Below, piece by piece: positions 13,978 to 26,165 of a stretch of 64,000 nt of DNA; positions within the stretch are counted from its first letter, which is position 1; every line of letters starts with the position of its first letter. The position numbers were made by a program, and so were the translations under genes. Below the pieces are notes generated by a model that saw nothing but the letters and a program-made list of their open reading frames with translations, made no database searches and was not told the DNA's origin. The stretch comes from Ziziphus jujuba (lineage: Eukaryota > Streptophyta > Magnoliopsida > Rosales > Rhamnaceae), in assembly GCF_031755915.1 (NCBI RefSeq), contig NC_083382.1, positions 32,572,501 to 32,636,500 on the forward strand, in the 5' to 3' direction.

Positions 13978-15039
13978 AACAAAGGAGCATTTTTATAACT
14001 ATTATTTTAGTGGTGGAATTAATACACATTGATAAGAACGTTAATTTCTAGGCTAACGAATTAGCTGCCAACAAACAATGTAATGAACCAAAGGGTAATT
14101 TATGGTAGTAAGTTAATCATTTGTTCATGTACAACTGAACCTGACAGTATTCAAAATTAAGCTTATACATTAACTGGTACACATATATGTTATTATATAT
14201 AATGAATTTAAGTTTTACATTAAAAATGGTTTTTAAGTTTTTTTTTAACGATTATATTAATATATGTATGATTATACATGTAAACCTTTGGATGGTATGG
14301 TACAACCAAAGAACCAACAGCATGGTGCATATATATATATATAAAGATATGTACCACCTAAAGACAAGAAGGAATTAAAATAGGAATTAGACGGTTTCAA
14401 TTAGCTAGACGCCAAAATGCTACTGGAACATAGAATGCTACCATTAGCCCATATTTTCCCTCTTTAAACCTACCTGACAAAAAACACCACAAAAAACAAA
14501 TGAAGTGATTAGTTTAGTATCCAAGAGTTTTTAAAATCAATTTTTAATTTTTATGAGAGAATAATATAAATGTGAATGAAATTGTACGTCCTTTTTTCAA
14601 AGCTAACTGGCTTTTGAGTTCTCATTCGAAACCTGTTCCAATAGAAATTGTTTGGTAAATAGTAGCCTATCTACCTATATCACTCACTAGAAGATGCTGT
14701 ACTTAAGAGTAGCTGTTATGTAATTATCTTTCCACGTGCTCTTTTTTCTTTTCTTATTTTTTATTTTTTATTTTTTTGAACCGTGTCCCCTTTCCTAACA
14801 ATAAAACAGTAAGCATCTATGCTACACAAAAATTACCAAATCACCAATCAAAATAAACATTGATATAATCCAATGCAAGGTGCCCTGATCATAATGCACT
14901 TAAATTATGTATACCTGATTTTGCTCTTTTAGCTAGTTTTCTTATCTATTCTATTTATAGGCATTACCTGAGATTTTATGATCAAACTTCCATCCGTTAT
15001 TTATCACTTTTTTTTTTTTTTTTTCCTTTTGGGTGTTTT
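11016..15039. other. AT-rich intergenic DNA
   Basis: I see no supportable gene or RNA in these 4 kb. A TA microsatellite lies at about 13945-13968, A/T runs are frequent, and an imperfect palindrome (ggaacatgggtgg..caccatgtcc) lies near 13730. 14960-15039 is the 3' flank of the AITR-type gene on the minus strand, including a T run at 15009-15024. Confidence 0.55.
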
Positions 15040-15936
15040 TTAGCGGCCCAAAGTGAGGGCAGCTTCCACGTCGAGCCTCCATGCAAATCCTCCACCGTCC
15101 ATCTTACACACATCACAAGGCATCATCTGAGTGTACTTGTCCTTTCCCAACCAATACTCAACTTTTACGTGGCAGCTAAAGCTTGAGTAACAGCTGTACG
15201 GCAGCTTTTCCTTTACTACCAACCGAACCCTTATCTCCCATGACTGCCCTTCCTCTTCCTCACCTCCTCTCATCACCTTAACTTTAACCATCCTCTTGAA
15301 TGCCCCATTCACCCACTCTACCCTATTCATACCGTCTGATACCAACCCCGGACACGTGTCGCCTTCCAGATTGCTTATTCTCTCCACGTCCGTACCCCCA
15401 AACCCCATCATCCCATCCATGCATTTGCCCGTCACGTATTCCACCGTCACCCACGTTTCCACAACCCTCTGATCCCACATCTTGTCGTTTCTCGCTCCCT
15501 TATTGTCGTCCATATCCAACGGTGGGCCCAGATTTCCCTCCGGAGGGTGGTGGTTATTTTTTGCAGCCGTACGATCTAACTCTTTCTCATCGCACCCCCA
15601 AGATCTGATGTTTTTGGAGAATTCCAGATCGCTTTTCTCGGGCAACAGTTGCAGCGTTGCCACTCTGTTATCCCCTACGTCCTTTGATCGGCCTGTCGTT
15701 TTCTTTCTTTGGTACCCGCTGTTGTTCCTCCGAACCCTAACGTACTTTCTCTTGGTTCTCCCTTTCGGAAGGTACGTTTTTTTACCGTCAACAAGCGAAC
15801 CGCCCGGAGCCTCGGCTCCGGTCGCGGGTTTCGGAGCGATTGGACGGAATCTGAGCATTATCCGATTGATTATCGACTTATCCTGTGCACCACCGGTGTA
15901 ACTTATCATGCTCCATCCATCTCTACCGCACTCCAT
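15040..15936 (-). CDS. AITR: AITR-type ABA-induced transcription repressor, copy A
   Basis: Intronless, 298 codons. Residues 25-37 are RIMLRFRPIAPKP, the hallmark of this plant-only (DUF7950-like) family. A basic patch follows at about 60-71 (RTKRKYVRVRRN), and the conserved C-terminal domain (VETWVTVEYV ... DVCKMDGGGFAWRLDVEAAL) runs from about residue 160 to the end. The C-terminus is ALTLGR, so the Leu-x-Leu pair is present but not a full LxLxL. From memory, Arabidopsis AITRs are nuclear, induced by abscisic acid, and repress transcription in feedback on ABA signalling; in Arabidopsis, members adjoin a cytochrome c1 gene, as here. The start ATG aligns with the start of copy B. G-boxes lie upstream. 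The family call is firm; the AITR name is my recollection. Confidence 0.75.
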   Translation of the reverse strand: MECGRDGWSMISYTGGAQDKSIINRIMLRFRPIAPKPATGAEAPGGSLVDGKKTYLPKGRTKRKYVRVRRNNSGYQRKKTTGRSKDVGDNRVATLQLLPEKSDLEFSKNIRSWGCDEKELDRTAAKNNHHPPEGNLGPPLDMDDNKGARNDKMWDQRVVETWVTVEYVTGKCMDGMMGFGGTDVERISNLEGDTCPGLVSDGMNRVEWVNGAFKRMVKVKVMRGGEEEEGQSWEIRVRLVVKEKLPYSCYSSFSCHVKVEYWLGKDKYTQMMPCDVCKMDGGGFAWRLDVEAALTLGR

Positions 15937-15984
15937 ATCTATCTCCTACTACGATACAATCTTCTCCATCAGACAGATTCCTAG

Positions 15985-16088
15985 CCATCTCACTTTCTCT
16001 CTCACTCTCTCTCTTTTTATTGCTCGCTCGGAGAAAGAGAAGAGTGCTTTTGGAGTGTAGTCTCTCTCTCTCGCTCTCTCTCTCGTTG
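15985..16088 (-). promoter_or_regulatory. CT-rich 5' leader of AITR-type copy A
   Basis: Two runs of ctctct (about 15990-16015 and 16059-16086) immediately upstream of the minus-strand start codon; read on the coding strand they are GA-rich. Such tracts are common in plant 5' leaders and core promoters. No clear TATA box was identified. Confidence 0.5.
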
Positions 16089-16095
16089 GAGCTCA

Positions 16096-16572
16096 GGCGA
16101 TAATCATAGCGAAGGGAGCGTGACAGCAACACGTGTCTAGGGCTCCCAAACAAACAACAACGACGGCATTTGATTGGTGGATTTTTGGGTTTTTTTTTTT
16201 TTTTTGTGGGGGGGCCCAACTTTTAAAAGCAACGTATCCGGGCGTAAATAAGGACTGCAGGTTGGTCCCACCCACTAACCAATCAGAGACGAGAAGGTGT
16301 CCTGCACTGCCGAAAGCGGGGGTACACGTGGGCTTCCCTCGGGCTTAGAAAAGTGGAAAGCCTCTCTGGGGATGTTTCGAGAAAGAGCACACGTGGTCCT
16401 TTTCTATTTGTAAAGAACAGCTAAATTCGGTTTCCAATCAGTTAAATCGTCAAAGCCTTTTTACTCGCCTCTCCTAGAGCGTGAGCAACACCTCCAAGAG
16501 AATCTTGCTCATCGAGGAGGCCATTGGCCCAGAGAGGATATAAACAAGTATTAAAGAAACAACCACCACGTG
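16096..16572 (-). promoter_or_regulatory. G-box/ABRE cluster upstream of AITR-type copy A
   Basis: Four CACGTG G-boxes lie at 16130-16135, 16325-16330, 16390-16395 and 16567-16572. The first sits in the block cacgtgtctagggc, which recurs upstream of copy B, as does gcgataatcatagcg at about 16097-16111. CACGTG with flanking GTC/GGT is the core of ABA-response elements bound by bZIP factors, which fits the family's ABA induction. Function is inferred from motif density and conservation between the paralogues. Confidence 0.65.
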
Positions 16573-18010
16573 GTGAAGGGTGAGTGTGGGAACAGACTAA
16601 TCTCATTTTTTGTATTTCTCTTTCTTTTCTTTTGATGGGTGAGTGTACGATGAGGACGCGTGGATGGTCGATGACTTGGTGGATCTTTGGGGCAAGATTT
16701 TTGACGTCATTCGAGAAAGCAACAATTTTCACTTTTTTTTTTTTTTCTTTTCTTTTTCTTTTTCCGGTATATAAAAATAGATGAAAAAAGTGAAAAGGAA
16801 TTACACAGAGAAAACGAGCTGTGATTTGTTTGTGCCTAACACCTAACATCCACTTAACGTCAAGAGAAAAATACTAATTAAATGAAGAAAAATATGGATA
16901 AATTTTTAATGAGGTTTAGGAAATTCTGATAGGGTAACGTAATCTATATAGTTCAAACGTTGAATGGAGTGGGGATAAGACCTATTTCTCAAATGCATGT
17001 GTTTCGATAGGGTTAGCGTAAATGTGTGGGAACCTAGCTTTATTTATATTAAACTTTTTTCTGATAGGACAACGAAACTTAGCAAAAATTTCTAAATGTG
17101 TGACCTACAAGGTGAACATCTTTTTCTATGTCTCATTTTTACGGATGATACATACTTTTCCTGTTATTTAATTATTTTATATAGTTTTTGACCTTTTTAA
17201 CAAATTTTTTTTTTCTACGTTTAAGATTTAAATAAAATTCAACATCACGTAAGTGTGAAGAATTTATCACTAATCCAACCTTATTTGATATTTATAGATA
17301 TATGTATATATATACTACGAATTGCTTAAAAATATTATGAAAATAATATAATAAGGTAAAAGTATGTGATAGAAACGTCTGAATTCTTATGTTATCTATA
17401 TTTATAACATAGCTTATTTCAAAGCATTTGTCTGAATGCAATATGGTTTGTGCATTTAATCCACGTCCTATATATGTCTTTAAGAAAATTAACATTAAAC
17501 TAGATGGGGTTTAGTACATGTATGAGAATCTTTCAAATACATACACAATCATTTTGTCATGGTATGTTTCATGATTTAAAATCAAAGTGACCTGGTGGAA
17601 GTTTCCATATAGCGTTGCGTGGCAAACAAAGGGCAATAGAGAACCCCATTAGTTATATATCAATACAAGATGCCTAAATATGTGAATGCCACCACAACAC
17701 GTATATATCATTCATACGACAAATACCCCCTCCTTGTTTTGGGCTCCATATTAGATAAATTTTTGTTTTCTTTTTCCTAAAAACAAAAGCAGCTGGCTAA
17801 AGGTCATCGACCATTTGCCTTCTTCTAAGTATATCTATATAGTTTTGTTGTTGGATATGCATTTGGTACTTATGAATACAAACTTTACTTTCCAAAAACT
17901 TATGTGTTCAAAATTTTGTTTTCGTTTTCCCAAGAAAAAGAAAAAAAATAAAAGTTGTTTATAGGAAGCAAGAAAATAATACCTGATATTTAGAGAGTCG
18001 AGTTATATAG
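16573..18010. other. Spacer between the two AITR-type genes
   Basis: No gene supported. It contains a T-rich tract (16732-16760), AT-rich sequence and the 3' flank of copy B. Minus-strand open frames around 16442-16849 have no recognisable family. Confidence 0.5.
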
Positions 18011-18979
18011 TCATGATAGACCCAAACTTAGAGCAGCCTTGACGTCGAGCCTCCATGCAAACCCTCCACAGTCCATCCTCCACACATCACAGGGAACCAT
18101 TTTCAAACACTTTTCCTTTCCCAGCCAGTAGTATCGTAGACTCACTAGGCAAGTAAACGACGTCGTATTAGGCAACTTGGTTTTAGTAACGATTAGCCAC
18201 ACCGTCATAGTCTCCGGCGGTAACCAACTTTTTCCCACCGGAACCTGTTGCCTCACCATATTCTTGTACGCTTCGTTCACCCACTTCACTCTATCCGAGC
18301 CGTCCGATACAAACCCTGGACACGTGTCCTTATCCAGATTATTTATTCTCTCAACGTCCGTACTACCTAACGCTCCTACTCCTACTTCCATGCACGTGTC
18401 TGTCACGAAGTCCACCGTCACCCACGACTCCACTATTATAGGCGGAACTGCCGCCTTCTCCACCGTCCGATGCTGTACGATTCCGTTATCGTTGATCTGG
18501 ACGTGGCTGTTGTTAAAATTAATATTGTTAATCCACAACGTCGGTGGTGGTTTGGGATTATCCTGGAGAGGGATGCTCGCAACCGCACGATCAAGATTAT
18601 CAAACCTAGATCCACTAGACGGCTTATCTTGACCGTCAGTGTTTTCCGGCATGAGTTGAAGCGTGATAGTAGCGGAGTCCAATCCTACTTTTTTGGAGTT
18701 ATGATCTAAGGAGTTAGAAGATCTACTAGGACTAGTTGTACTAGTAGTAGTAGTGGTATTATTCTTCCTCCTCCTAGGATTATTTTTAACCCTAACGTAC
18801 TTTCTTTTCACTCTTTTCCCTGGAAGTAAACCGTTCTTGTTCTCCTGCGAAGTTCCTTCGGGAAAAGAACCTCCGGAGGCCGGTTTCGGCGCGATCGGCC
18901 GGAATCTTAGCATCATCCTATTGATTATCGTATTATCATGACCACAGCTAGCCATGTGCCATCCATTTCCACCGTCCAT
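18011..18979 (-). CDS. AITR: AITR-type ABA-induced transcription repressor, copy B
   Basis: Intronless paralogue of the gene at 15040-15936, same strand, 322 codons from the ATG at 18979. That start gives MDGGNGWHMAS, which aligns with MECGRDGWSM of copy A; the frame is open further upstream, but the added residues are encoded by A/T-rich leader tracts. RMMLRFRPIAPKP lies at residues 21-33, a basic KRKYVRVKNNPRRRK segment follows, and the C-terminal domain ends DVKAALSLGLS. LSLGL matches the LxLxL form of the EAR repression motif, which copy A lacks. The linker is low-complexity (Thr/Ser/Asn). The likely role is a nuclear transcriptional repressor in ABA feedback, inferred from the family. 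Confidence 0.75.
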   Translation of the reverse strand: MDGGNGWHMASCGHDNTIINRMMLRFRPIAPKPASGGSFPEGTSQENKNGLLPGKRVKRKYVRVKNNPRRRKNNTTTTTSTTSPSRSSNSLDHNSKKVGLDSATITLQLMPENTDGQDKPSSGSRFDNLDRAVASIPLQDNPKPPPTLWINNINFNNSHVQINDNGIVQHRTVEKAAVPPIIVESWVTVDFVTDTCMEVGVGALGSTDVERINNLDKDTCPGFVSDGSDRVKWVNEAYKNMVRQQVPVGKSWLPPETMTVWLIVTKTKLPNTTSFTCLVSLRYYWLGKEKCLKMVPCDVWRMDCGGFAWRLDVKAALSLGLS

Positions 18980-19135
18980 CAAGCCGTACGGCCGAGATGC
19001 TCTCACTTTCTTTGTGTTTTTCTTCCTCCTCTTTTTTCCCTTTTTTTTTTTTTTTTTTTTTCGGTGTCTGTCTCTCTCTAAAGTTCCTGATGGTATTTTT
19101 GTGTGGAAGTTTTTTTTTTTTTTGGTTCCCCGGAG

Positions 19136-19476
19136 AGCGATAATCATAGCGGAAGCTCAGTGGCTGGGTTGGCAAACACCACGTGTCTAGGGCACAATCT
19201 AACAGTGTTAGAAGCTGATTGGTTGGATTTTAATTTTTTTTTAATAAAAGAATGGGACCCACAGAAAAAGTGGGCGTATCTTGGCGGTGTAATTGATGTC
19301 TGTGATTGGCCCTACGTGTCAGCCAATCAAAGTATTAAATCTGTCCAGCACTCCCTGGAAAAAGAAAGGACACGTGGTTTTGTTTGAGGGCTGAAGCATA
19401 ATTTTCTTCCAACCGAAATGGAAAAAGAAATGGGACCTACTGAGTCAGAGAAAGGTTCGAGAATTAGTACACGTGG
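19136..19476 (-). promoter_or_regulatory. G-box/ABRE cluster upstream of AITR-type copy B
   Basis: CACGTG occurs at 19180-19185, 19371-19376 and 19470-19475, with an extra ACGTGTC at about 19314. gcgataatcatagcg (about 19137-19151) and cacgtgtctagggc (19180) are shared with the promoter of copy A and at similar distance, so the promoter was duplicated together with the gene and these words were conserved. Confidence 0.65.
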
Positions 19477-22400
19477 TGATTTGTTATTCGGACAGAACAT
19501 GTGAATTCGGTTTGAAACAGTTAAAAGCCAACGAAACAAACATTTCGAAAATTTCTACCCTACCCACCCACACACGCACCACACTTGCCAACTCGGCGCG
19601 TCAGATTCAGTTTACAAGATTTGAAAAATGGTGAGGTTTGATTGGTGGACTGTTCCACATTGTGTGGGTGAGAGTGGGCGTGAGTTTTGGCTTTTTTGGT
19701 TTAAATGTAATCAGTAATCGTTGGATACAAAAGGACGCGTGGATGCTGGGATTGAGGATTTACAGACAAACTGAATCCTGCCCATCATCTCTCTTTTACA
19801 ATCTAATTGGGGGGATTTTCATTTCATTTTTCACATCATATATATATATAATAGAAATAGTTACAATCAATATGATGGGGAATTTATAAGTGAAATTGAA
19901 TAAAATATTGAAGAATCATTCCATCTGAATTGAATATTAAAAGTCTTAAAGATATATCATCATGTTATTTTAAATTTTAATTTTTGATAAAAATTAATAC
20001 GTGACTCCAAAAAACTTTAATTTATTGGACAGAAATGCGTACAAACAGCTGTAGAAATACAGTACAAACAGCCATAAAATTTAGGGATAAGAGGTTACAG
20101 AAAAAGGCGATTTGGGTGAACGACATCTATCCATAGGATATATATATATATATATATATAGATATATAATCCTACTAAGCGTGTTATCCTATAGTTTTCC
20201 TAATGTCTTGTACTGTACATATTAAGTAAAAGGATGGTGATTGATGAAGCTGCAATAAAAAACCATTCATTACTCATGAGTATGTACATACATATATGTA
20301 TACATCATATGAAAACAATGAATTATGTTTGGTTAAAATATGCGTTTTCATGTGTTATGCGCTGTATAAATGAGCCGAGTATCATTATTTTTAAATTCGA
20401 TTCCATGATTTTAACCGTGTGATTTTAACAGTGTTAAAGTTATAACTCATAAAATTTTAAAATAATTTATTCAAATTTAGCTCGACTAGTATTAAAAAAA
20501 AATTTTAAAAAAAAGCTTAGCTCGATTTACTTATGAAAAAAATTCGGATTTAGTTTAATTAAGCTTAAAATTTAAAAATTTAAAAATTTGAACATATGCT
20601 TTTTTTAAATAAATATTTTAACATTAACAATTAATAAATTCCATTCATTCTATTAATTTAATTATAAAATTAATTTATTTTTAAAAAATTTATAAATATA
20701 AAATATAAAAAATATAGTTTATGCATTATAAATATTTAATATATTTAAATTCATAGTATAATTTTTTCATAAACATATATAAACAATAAATCGAAATTAG
20801 TCACAAACTTAATTTATTATTGCAGATCAGCTTGTAAATTTCATTTATTGTTTAAGATTTGCTCCCTTTTTTTTCTTTTTTCTTTTTTTAACAAATCGAA
20901 CTCCCGTATGAAAAAATCAAGCCAAGCTCGAAAAAATTATGAGCTATTCGAGCCTATTTTCAACTCTAATGTTAATTTAGAAAAAGTAACATTTCAATTA
21001 ATAAATTGAATATTAAATTTATTTTATTAAATAATAAAAATAAAAATTGGGTAAAAATATAATTTATTGAGATCGTACTATTCCACTTTTTCTCATCTAT
21101 TTGATCTGGGTATATATATATATATATATTTATTTATATGTATATATTAATAATTTGTCAAATTTGATAAACTAGTATTTGCATATTTAAAAATTTTTTG
21201 AAGTATTTTTTTCTTTTATGAAATATTGATAGAAAAAAAAGACCGTTATTCATTTTTAAGTAATGTTAAAATTATCAAATAAATTTACAATTAATAGATA
21301 AAGTGGCATGTGTCTAAATTTTATTATTTAGTATATTAATATAATCTAGTTATAAATAAACAAACCCTTTATTAAAATTTTTTCAATAATTGATAATGAG
21401 ATTTCAATGCATTTTAGATAAAAATCTAATAAACCTAGTCAATCAATGAAGCTTCTTAGTGGTTTCCACAAATTTTTTTATCAGAACAATGTACTTTTGC
21501 CGAAAGGAGTGAATAATTAATCTGCGTATTGTATTACAACTTAAATGTGAAAATCGAATTGACTAATACAATGAAATTGAAAGAAAAAAGGCAGCTTTTA
21601 CCAAACCTTTTTTTTTCCTATAAAAAAAGAGAGAGGCTAAGAGAACTAAGATAAGAGTTATAGAAGTTGAGAGAGAATAAAAAAATAAAAATAAAAAAAG
21701 ACATTTTTCAAACTAGAAAAAAAATAAAAAAAAAGAGTGATAAACATAAAGGAAAAGAGAAGGAGAAAGTGAAAGTTGCAAAAAAATAATAATAATAATA
21801 ACAATAATAAAATAAAAAATCATTATTGATAATCTCTAGTTTTGGATTTCCTTCATGTAGATATTTTTCTATGTGTAGCCAAACTTCTAATTTTTAGGAA
21901 CACAGTATTCCAAAGGCAAAGCCAAAAGGACATTTATGCCAATCCAAAAAAAAAAAAAAAGAAGAAAAAAAACTTTAAAGAATATATTAAACTAAACATA
22001 TATCAATTAAATATTGACATATGTCATTTGATATATATCTAAGTATAATTATTTGATACCTTTGTTATTATTATTATCATTATTTAAAAAAAAAAAAAAA
22101 AAAAGGCCCTTAGGGTGAACCACATTCATCTTTATTAAATTAAATATCATATCCTATAAATTTCTCTACCATACCTAGAGACCCCATTAACATCCAAATA
22201 TGAGGCACTTTAGTCCACTCTTTGGAAAGAGAGTGATTTCATTTTACAAAATAATAATACAAGAGGAAAAAAATAATAAATAAATAATTTTAAAAAAAAG
22301 GAGAAAAGAAGAAGATACATTTACCTTTAGTAACTAGCCTCTTGCATTCATCCAAAAAAGAGGGGAAAAAAAATATACACAAGTCTCTCCCATTGATATC

Positions 22401-23217
22401 CATCATCAAACAAGAAACAACGTTAATCTAACTAAACATTGAAGACTATCATCCAACCAGAAGATTTGGCGGTTGAAGGGAAATTTAGACAAAATTCACA
22501 TGTTCAAGGGAAAAGAATATTGCGTCATGTGCTTTGAGTAGCTTACATCTATCTCTCAAAAGTAACACTCACCAGGTCACTTCATCGCCAATTACGGATG
22601 TGAACCTATTTCACAACGGCAAGAAAACCTCGACCATCACATTAAATAAATAATAATAAAAATAAAAATAAAAAATTATTTTCAATTTAGGTCCTTCAAC
22701 AACCGTAAGATGGTAGATAAATTAATAATTGTAGAGTTAACATAATCAGTTACTCATTTATATGGTTTATTTATGTCATTAATAGGACTGATTTATTTAT
22801 TATTTTGTTATAGAACCCTTGATCACACATTCTCTATAAGATTCTGGTTAGTCCATTAGACTGGAAGATCAACTTTCTTTATAAGACCATTGACTTATCC
22901 ATATTTTTGTTATTATTATATTATTAAATTATTATTATTTTGTGTGCGTTAAAATTAATGGATAAGTCTAACTTACTCGGACTAGAAAAGATCTAGGGCA
23001 AATAAACAAATAATGCCGTATTTTTTTCAGATTAGAATTTTCAAAAATTATTGAGAGTAGTGTGTCCATAGGCATTATTATTATGTTGTTTTCTATTTTA
23101 CAGAATTAAAGATTTAATTTATCAATAACTGCATTTGGAAATTAGTATTTATGTTTAATGAAATTTATTATGTATATTTTAGATCCGTAAATTCTAACAT
23201 AAGGGAATAAGGGGAAG
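19477..23217. other. AT-rich intergenic DNA with decayed repeats
   Basis: No gene supported. TA microsatellites lie at about 20142-20162 and 21111-21130. 20440-20980 contains recurring gctcgaa/agctcgat words in A/T-rich sequence, resembling a decayed plant dispersed repeat. Poly-A tracts lie at 21947-21962 and 22086-22104. Confidence 0.5.
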
Positions 23218-25608
23218 CTAGTTGACAACATCTAGAACCAGCCTGCAGGACTTGAGAACTGACCACGTCAAGCACGGGTAATAAGCAAGCTTGAAGGAGT
23301 GCCAATGAGAGAACAAATATCCATTTGAATCCCACCTGCAGTTTAGAACACCCACCTCAGAATTCGAAAACACTTTTCAATAGTCTACCAGAGGGAAAAT
23401 AAAAAATTAAAAAAAAAAAACAATTTGAAAGAGATGAGAGAGGAGGATTCAAAGTCAAATGTACCAGTATCCGTTCTCAATTCTGGTTCAGCAGCCCACG
23501 ACAAAAACGAACATCTTTTCCCATCTGCACCATTATTAAGGGGTTTTAGCACTAAACCAGTCAAAGTGAATTATACAAGTATCACAGCATGCAAATTACA
23601 TATAATTCATGTGCATATAAGGAGGTAGACCAACCTGAGCCTCTGTTGCAGGAGTACCATCTTCATACTCAAAAGGTACCATCATTGACCATTTTTGGCA
23701 TGGTCCCCCCAGGGAAATAAGGATTATAGTGCAATTATTCAACATGCTGTCAACATAGAATAGTTACAGCATGTTACCCCCAGTCTACAAGAATTGCAAC
23801 TATAGCTTTTATTTTTATTTTTTGAGATAGCCACTATAGCTACATAGGATACTTTTCTCAAGTAAAGCTGACCGTTAATGAACTTTTCATCTTTATAATA
23901 ATTGAAAATCCTCAAACACATGAAGTCAATAAAGAAACAATTAAGGACATACGGCATATCCAAAAGAAAAGAAGAAAACCATCTTCAAAAGGAGGCAATG
24001 AATAAATTCACAAAGCGCATAGATACTTAATAATTCGATTTGCAAAAGCTGAAAAACTAATACCAAAAATTTGCAAAATGACATGCGGAACACTTCTCAG
24101 GACATTGAAATGAGGCTTCAGAAAAGTACATGCAACATAACCCCCACCCCCTTTATTCAGAAGGAAAAAGGTCCACATGCAAAACTATCAAGCTATCTGT
24201 GTCTCTCTTTCATCTACTTTCAATAACTATTCAAACAATCATGCAAAAAGAAATTGAAAAGGAATTTATCGAAACACCTGCAGGAGAATCATGATAACCA
24301 GTTAAAAGTAAACAAACAATATACAGGGAAAAGCATTCACTAAGAGGAATTACTTTGGTAATTAAGACTTAGATCTGGAGGATAGGCCCCTCCATTAGCA
24401 AACCTAACTGCTTGCTTATTTGGATATGGCTGATGAAATCGGCAGCTGAGTTTACCAGGGCAAGTGAACATCTCCCCCTCATCATTAGGTCCATCAACCA
24501 CCTCAATCTCAGCAGCCATAGCCTTTGTCCCACCAAATCATGGTATGATAGTAAAGACATGGAATGGCAAGAGGCCAAGACTTGTGTGTAAACCTGATGA
24601 ACATGACGAATCCTACTCAAGCATAATTGTCCTTACAGCATCACTAACAACGGTAACATGCAATTGCACTTTAGTTAAAAAGATAAAATTATATTAAGGC
24701 ATTCCCGTAAAATGATATTTTCCATACATTAAAAGACTTAAAAGGAAATTTTAAATATTTTCACTTGTACAAGCATACAACTATAACTGCCTAGTTAGCC
24801 ACTATGATCTTGCATATCCTGTAAACAATGTGAGATAATAATAAACAATATGCTTAAAGGCTTTTAAGTCAAATGTCTCGGATAAAATACAGAAAAATTA
24901 TGAAGCATATGTGAGCCAAAGTCAAGAGGAACGACATACTAAACTAATGGATTAAAGACTTTGAATAAAATTAACCCAGTTTGCACATTGAACAACAATT
25001 TATGACATGAAAAATAATTATACACACATAGACAGTCACAAACTCATAGGTTAAATAGGAACTCATGAAGCATGACCGTATGAACTTAGGATGCCCTTGT
25101 GAGGCCAGGGATAGATAGGACACTCCAATCCATGCTCAGCCTCATCTGCAGATGCTGCTGTTGCAGAACTCAAGAACCTTGGAAGCCCTGCTCAAATGAG
25201 TACAAAAGCTCTCTGGGATTTCATGCTGCAAGATGTAGCATCACCTCTCTTAGAGATAATGGGTTGGCGACAGAAATGTAGAGGCCTGAATATAATTGTA
25301 TGCATTCAACAACCACTACCACTCTTAAACAGACCAAACAAAACAACAAATAGCAAACGCATCCAGATTCAGGTTGGCAATGCTACACTACAGCTATTTA
25401 TAATTAATCAACAAAACCAACTTATTTTTTTTACAAAACCATTAAAAACAAATTAAGTTCAAATAAAAAATATAACCTACAATTTAGGACTAGATAAGAT
25501 AAGCCCATTTGCAGAAACAGAAAGTAGCCAAAATTCTTAAGAGTTAGATTGAGATTGTAGGTTCCTCCTTAACAACTGGTGGATCGTCGCATTCGCTCCT
25601 CCAGCCAT
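23218..25608 (-). pseudogene. Cytochrome c1 (complex III) unprocessed pseudogene
   Basis: All parts of a plant cytochrome c1 gene are present in order with introns, so it is not a retrocopy. Start at 25608 (MAGGANATIHQLLRRNLQ). Around 25250-25080: SKRGDATS, then QRAFVLI, an in-frame stop, and SADEAEHGLECPIYPWPHKGILSS. Around 24630-24370: [24 protein letters not shown], a deletion with frameshift, then [17 protein letters not shown] and [13 protein letters not shown], then another frameshift. Then HYNPYFPGG (about 23720), EYEDGTPATEAQ (23640), SFLSWAAEPE (23490) and GFKWIFVLSLALLQA plus the final LVLDVVN and stop (23330-23218). The first Cys of the CxxCH heme motif is Leu. Several independent lesions make it non-functional; an intact copy must exist elsewhere in the genome. 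Confidence 0.88.
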
Positions 25609-25719
25609 TGCAGTCAGATAATTCCTTTTAATAAATTTAAACAAATCCAAAGACGCCCACATTAACTAACTTAACTGAGCTTTTACACATAAATACGCAG
25701 CAGAGAAAGAAACATACAT

Positions 25720-25751
<32 letters not shown>

Positions 25752-26165
25752 CACTCACAATATGGAGGAGGTAAGGTTTGAGGTTGGGAGGTCAGAGAGC
25801 AAACGAAGAACACGAAGCAGAGGACCTAACCAACCGTTTTATGCAAATTGGGCCCAACTGGGCTGCAATCAGGGCCCTTGTCTGGCTTAGGCTGGGCTTC
25901 TAATGCTCCTGGGCTCTTCTTGGCTAAGAAATAATATTGTCCTTGGAAAGAGCAAAAAATTGATTGGAAACCAGACCACACCAAGAAAAAACGCGGTGCA
26001 AAAAAGGCACATGCCAGAGGTAAAAGAAGCCAATTGAAACCATTGGCGCCCAACTCTTTTGCTCCTCAAAAATCCGGTTGCAAGGAGTTTTCTTCCCCTT
26101 AAACCTCTCTCTCTCTCTCTGTCTCTATAAATGGGGTTATTGGCTTTATGGGTATGGAATAAAAA
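25609..26165. promoter_or_regulatory. Head-to-head intergenic region, cytochrome c1 relic / kelch gene
   Basis: This 557-base region divides the minus-strand cytochrome c1 relic from the plus-strand kelch gene and presumably served both. It contains a GA microsatellite (25719-25750), a CT tract (26106-26120) and tataaat at 26126-26132. The last is only 34 bases before the kelch ATG, so if it is the TATA box the kelch leader is very short. Confidence 0.45.

Noticed and set aside
15300..15984. Several plus-strand open frames over the AITR-type copy A
   Set aside because: They are antisense shadows of a GC-richer real gene; no family resemblance, and the minus frame carries the conserved motifs.
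16442..16849. Minus-strand 135-codon frame upstream of AITR-type copy A
   Set aside because: Composition driven by A/T tracts, overlaps the G-box cluster, no known domain.
18980..19147. Extended N-terminus of AITR-type copy B
   Set aside because: The added residues are Lys-rich products of A/T tracts; the internal ATG at 18979 aligns with the paralogue's start.
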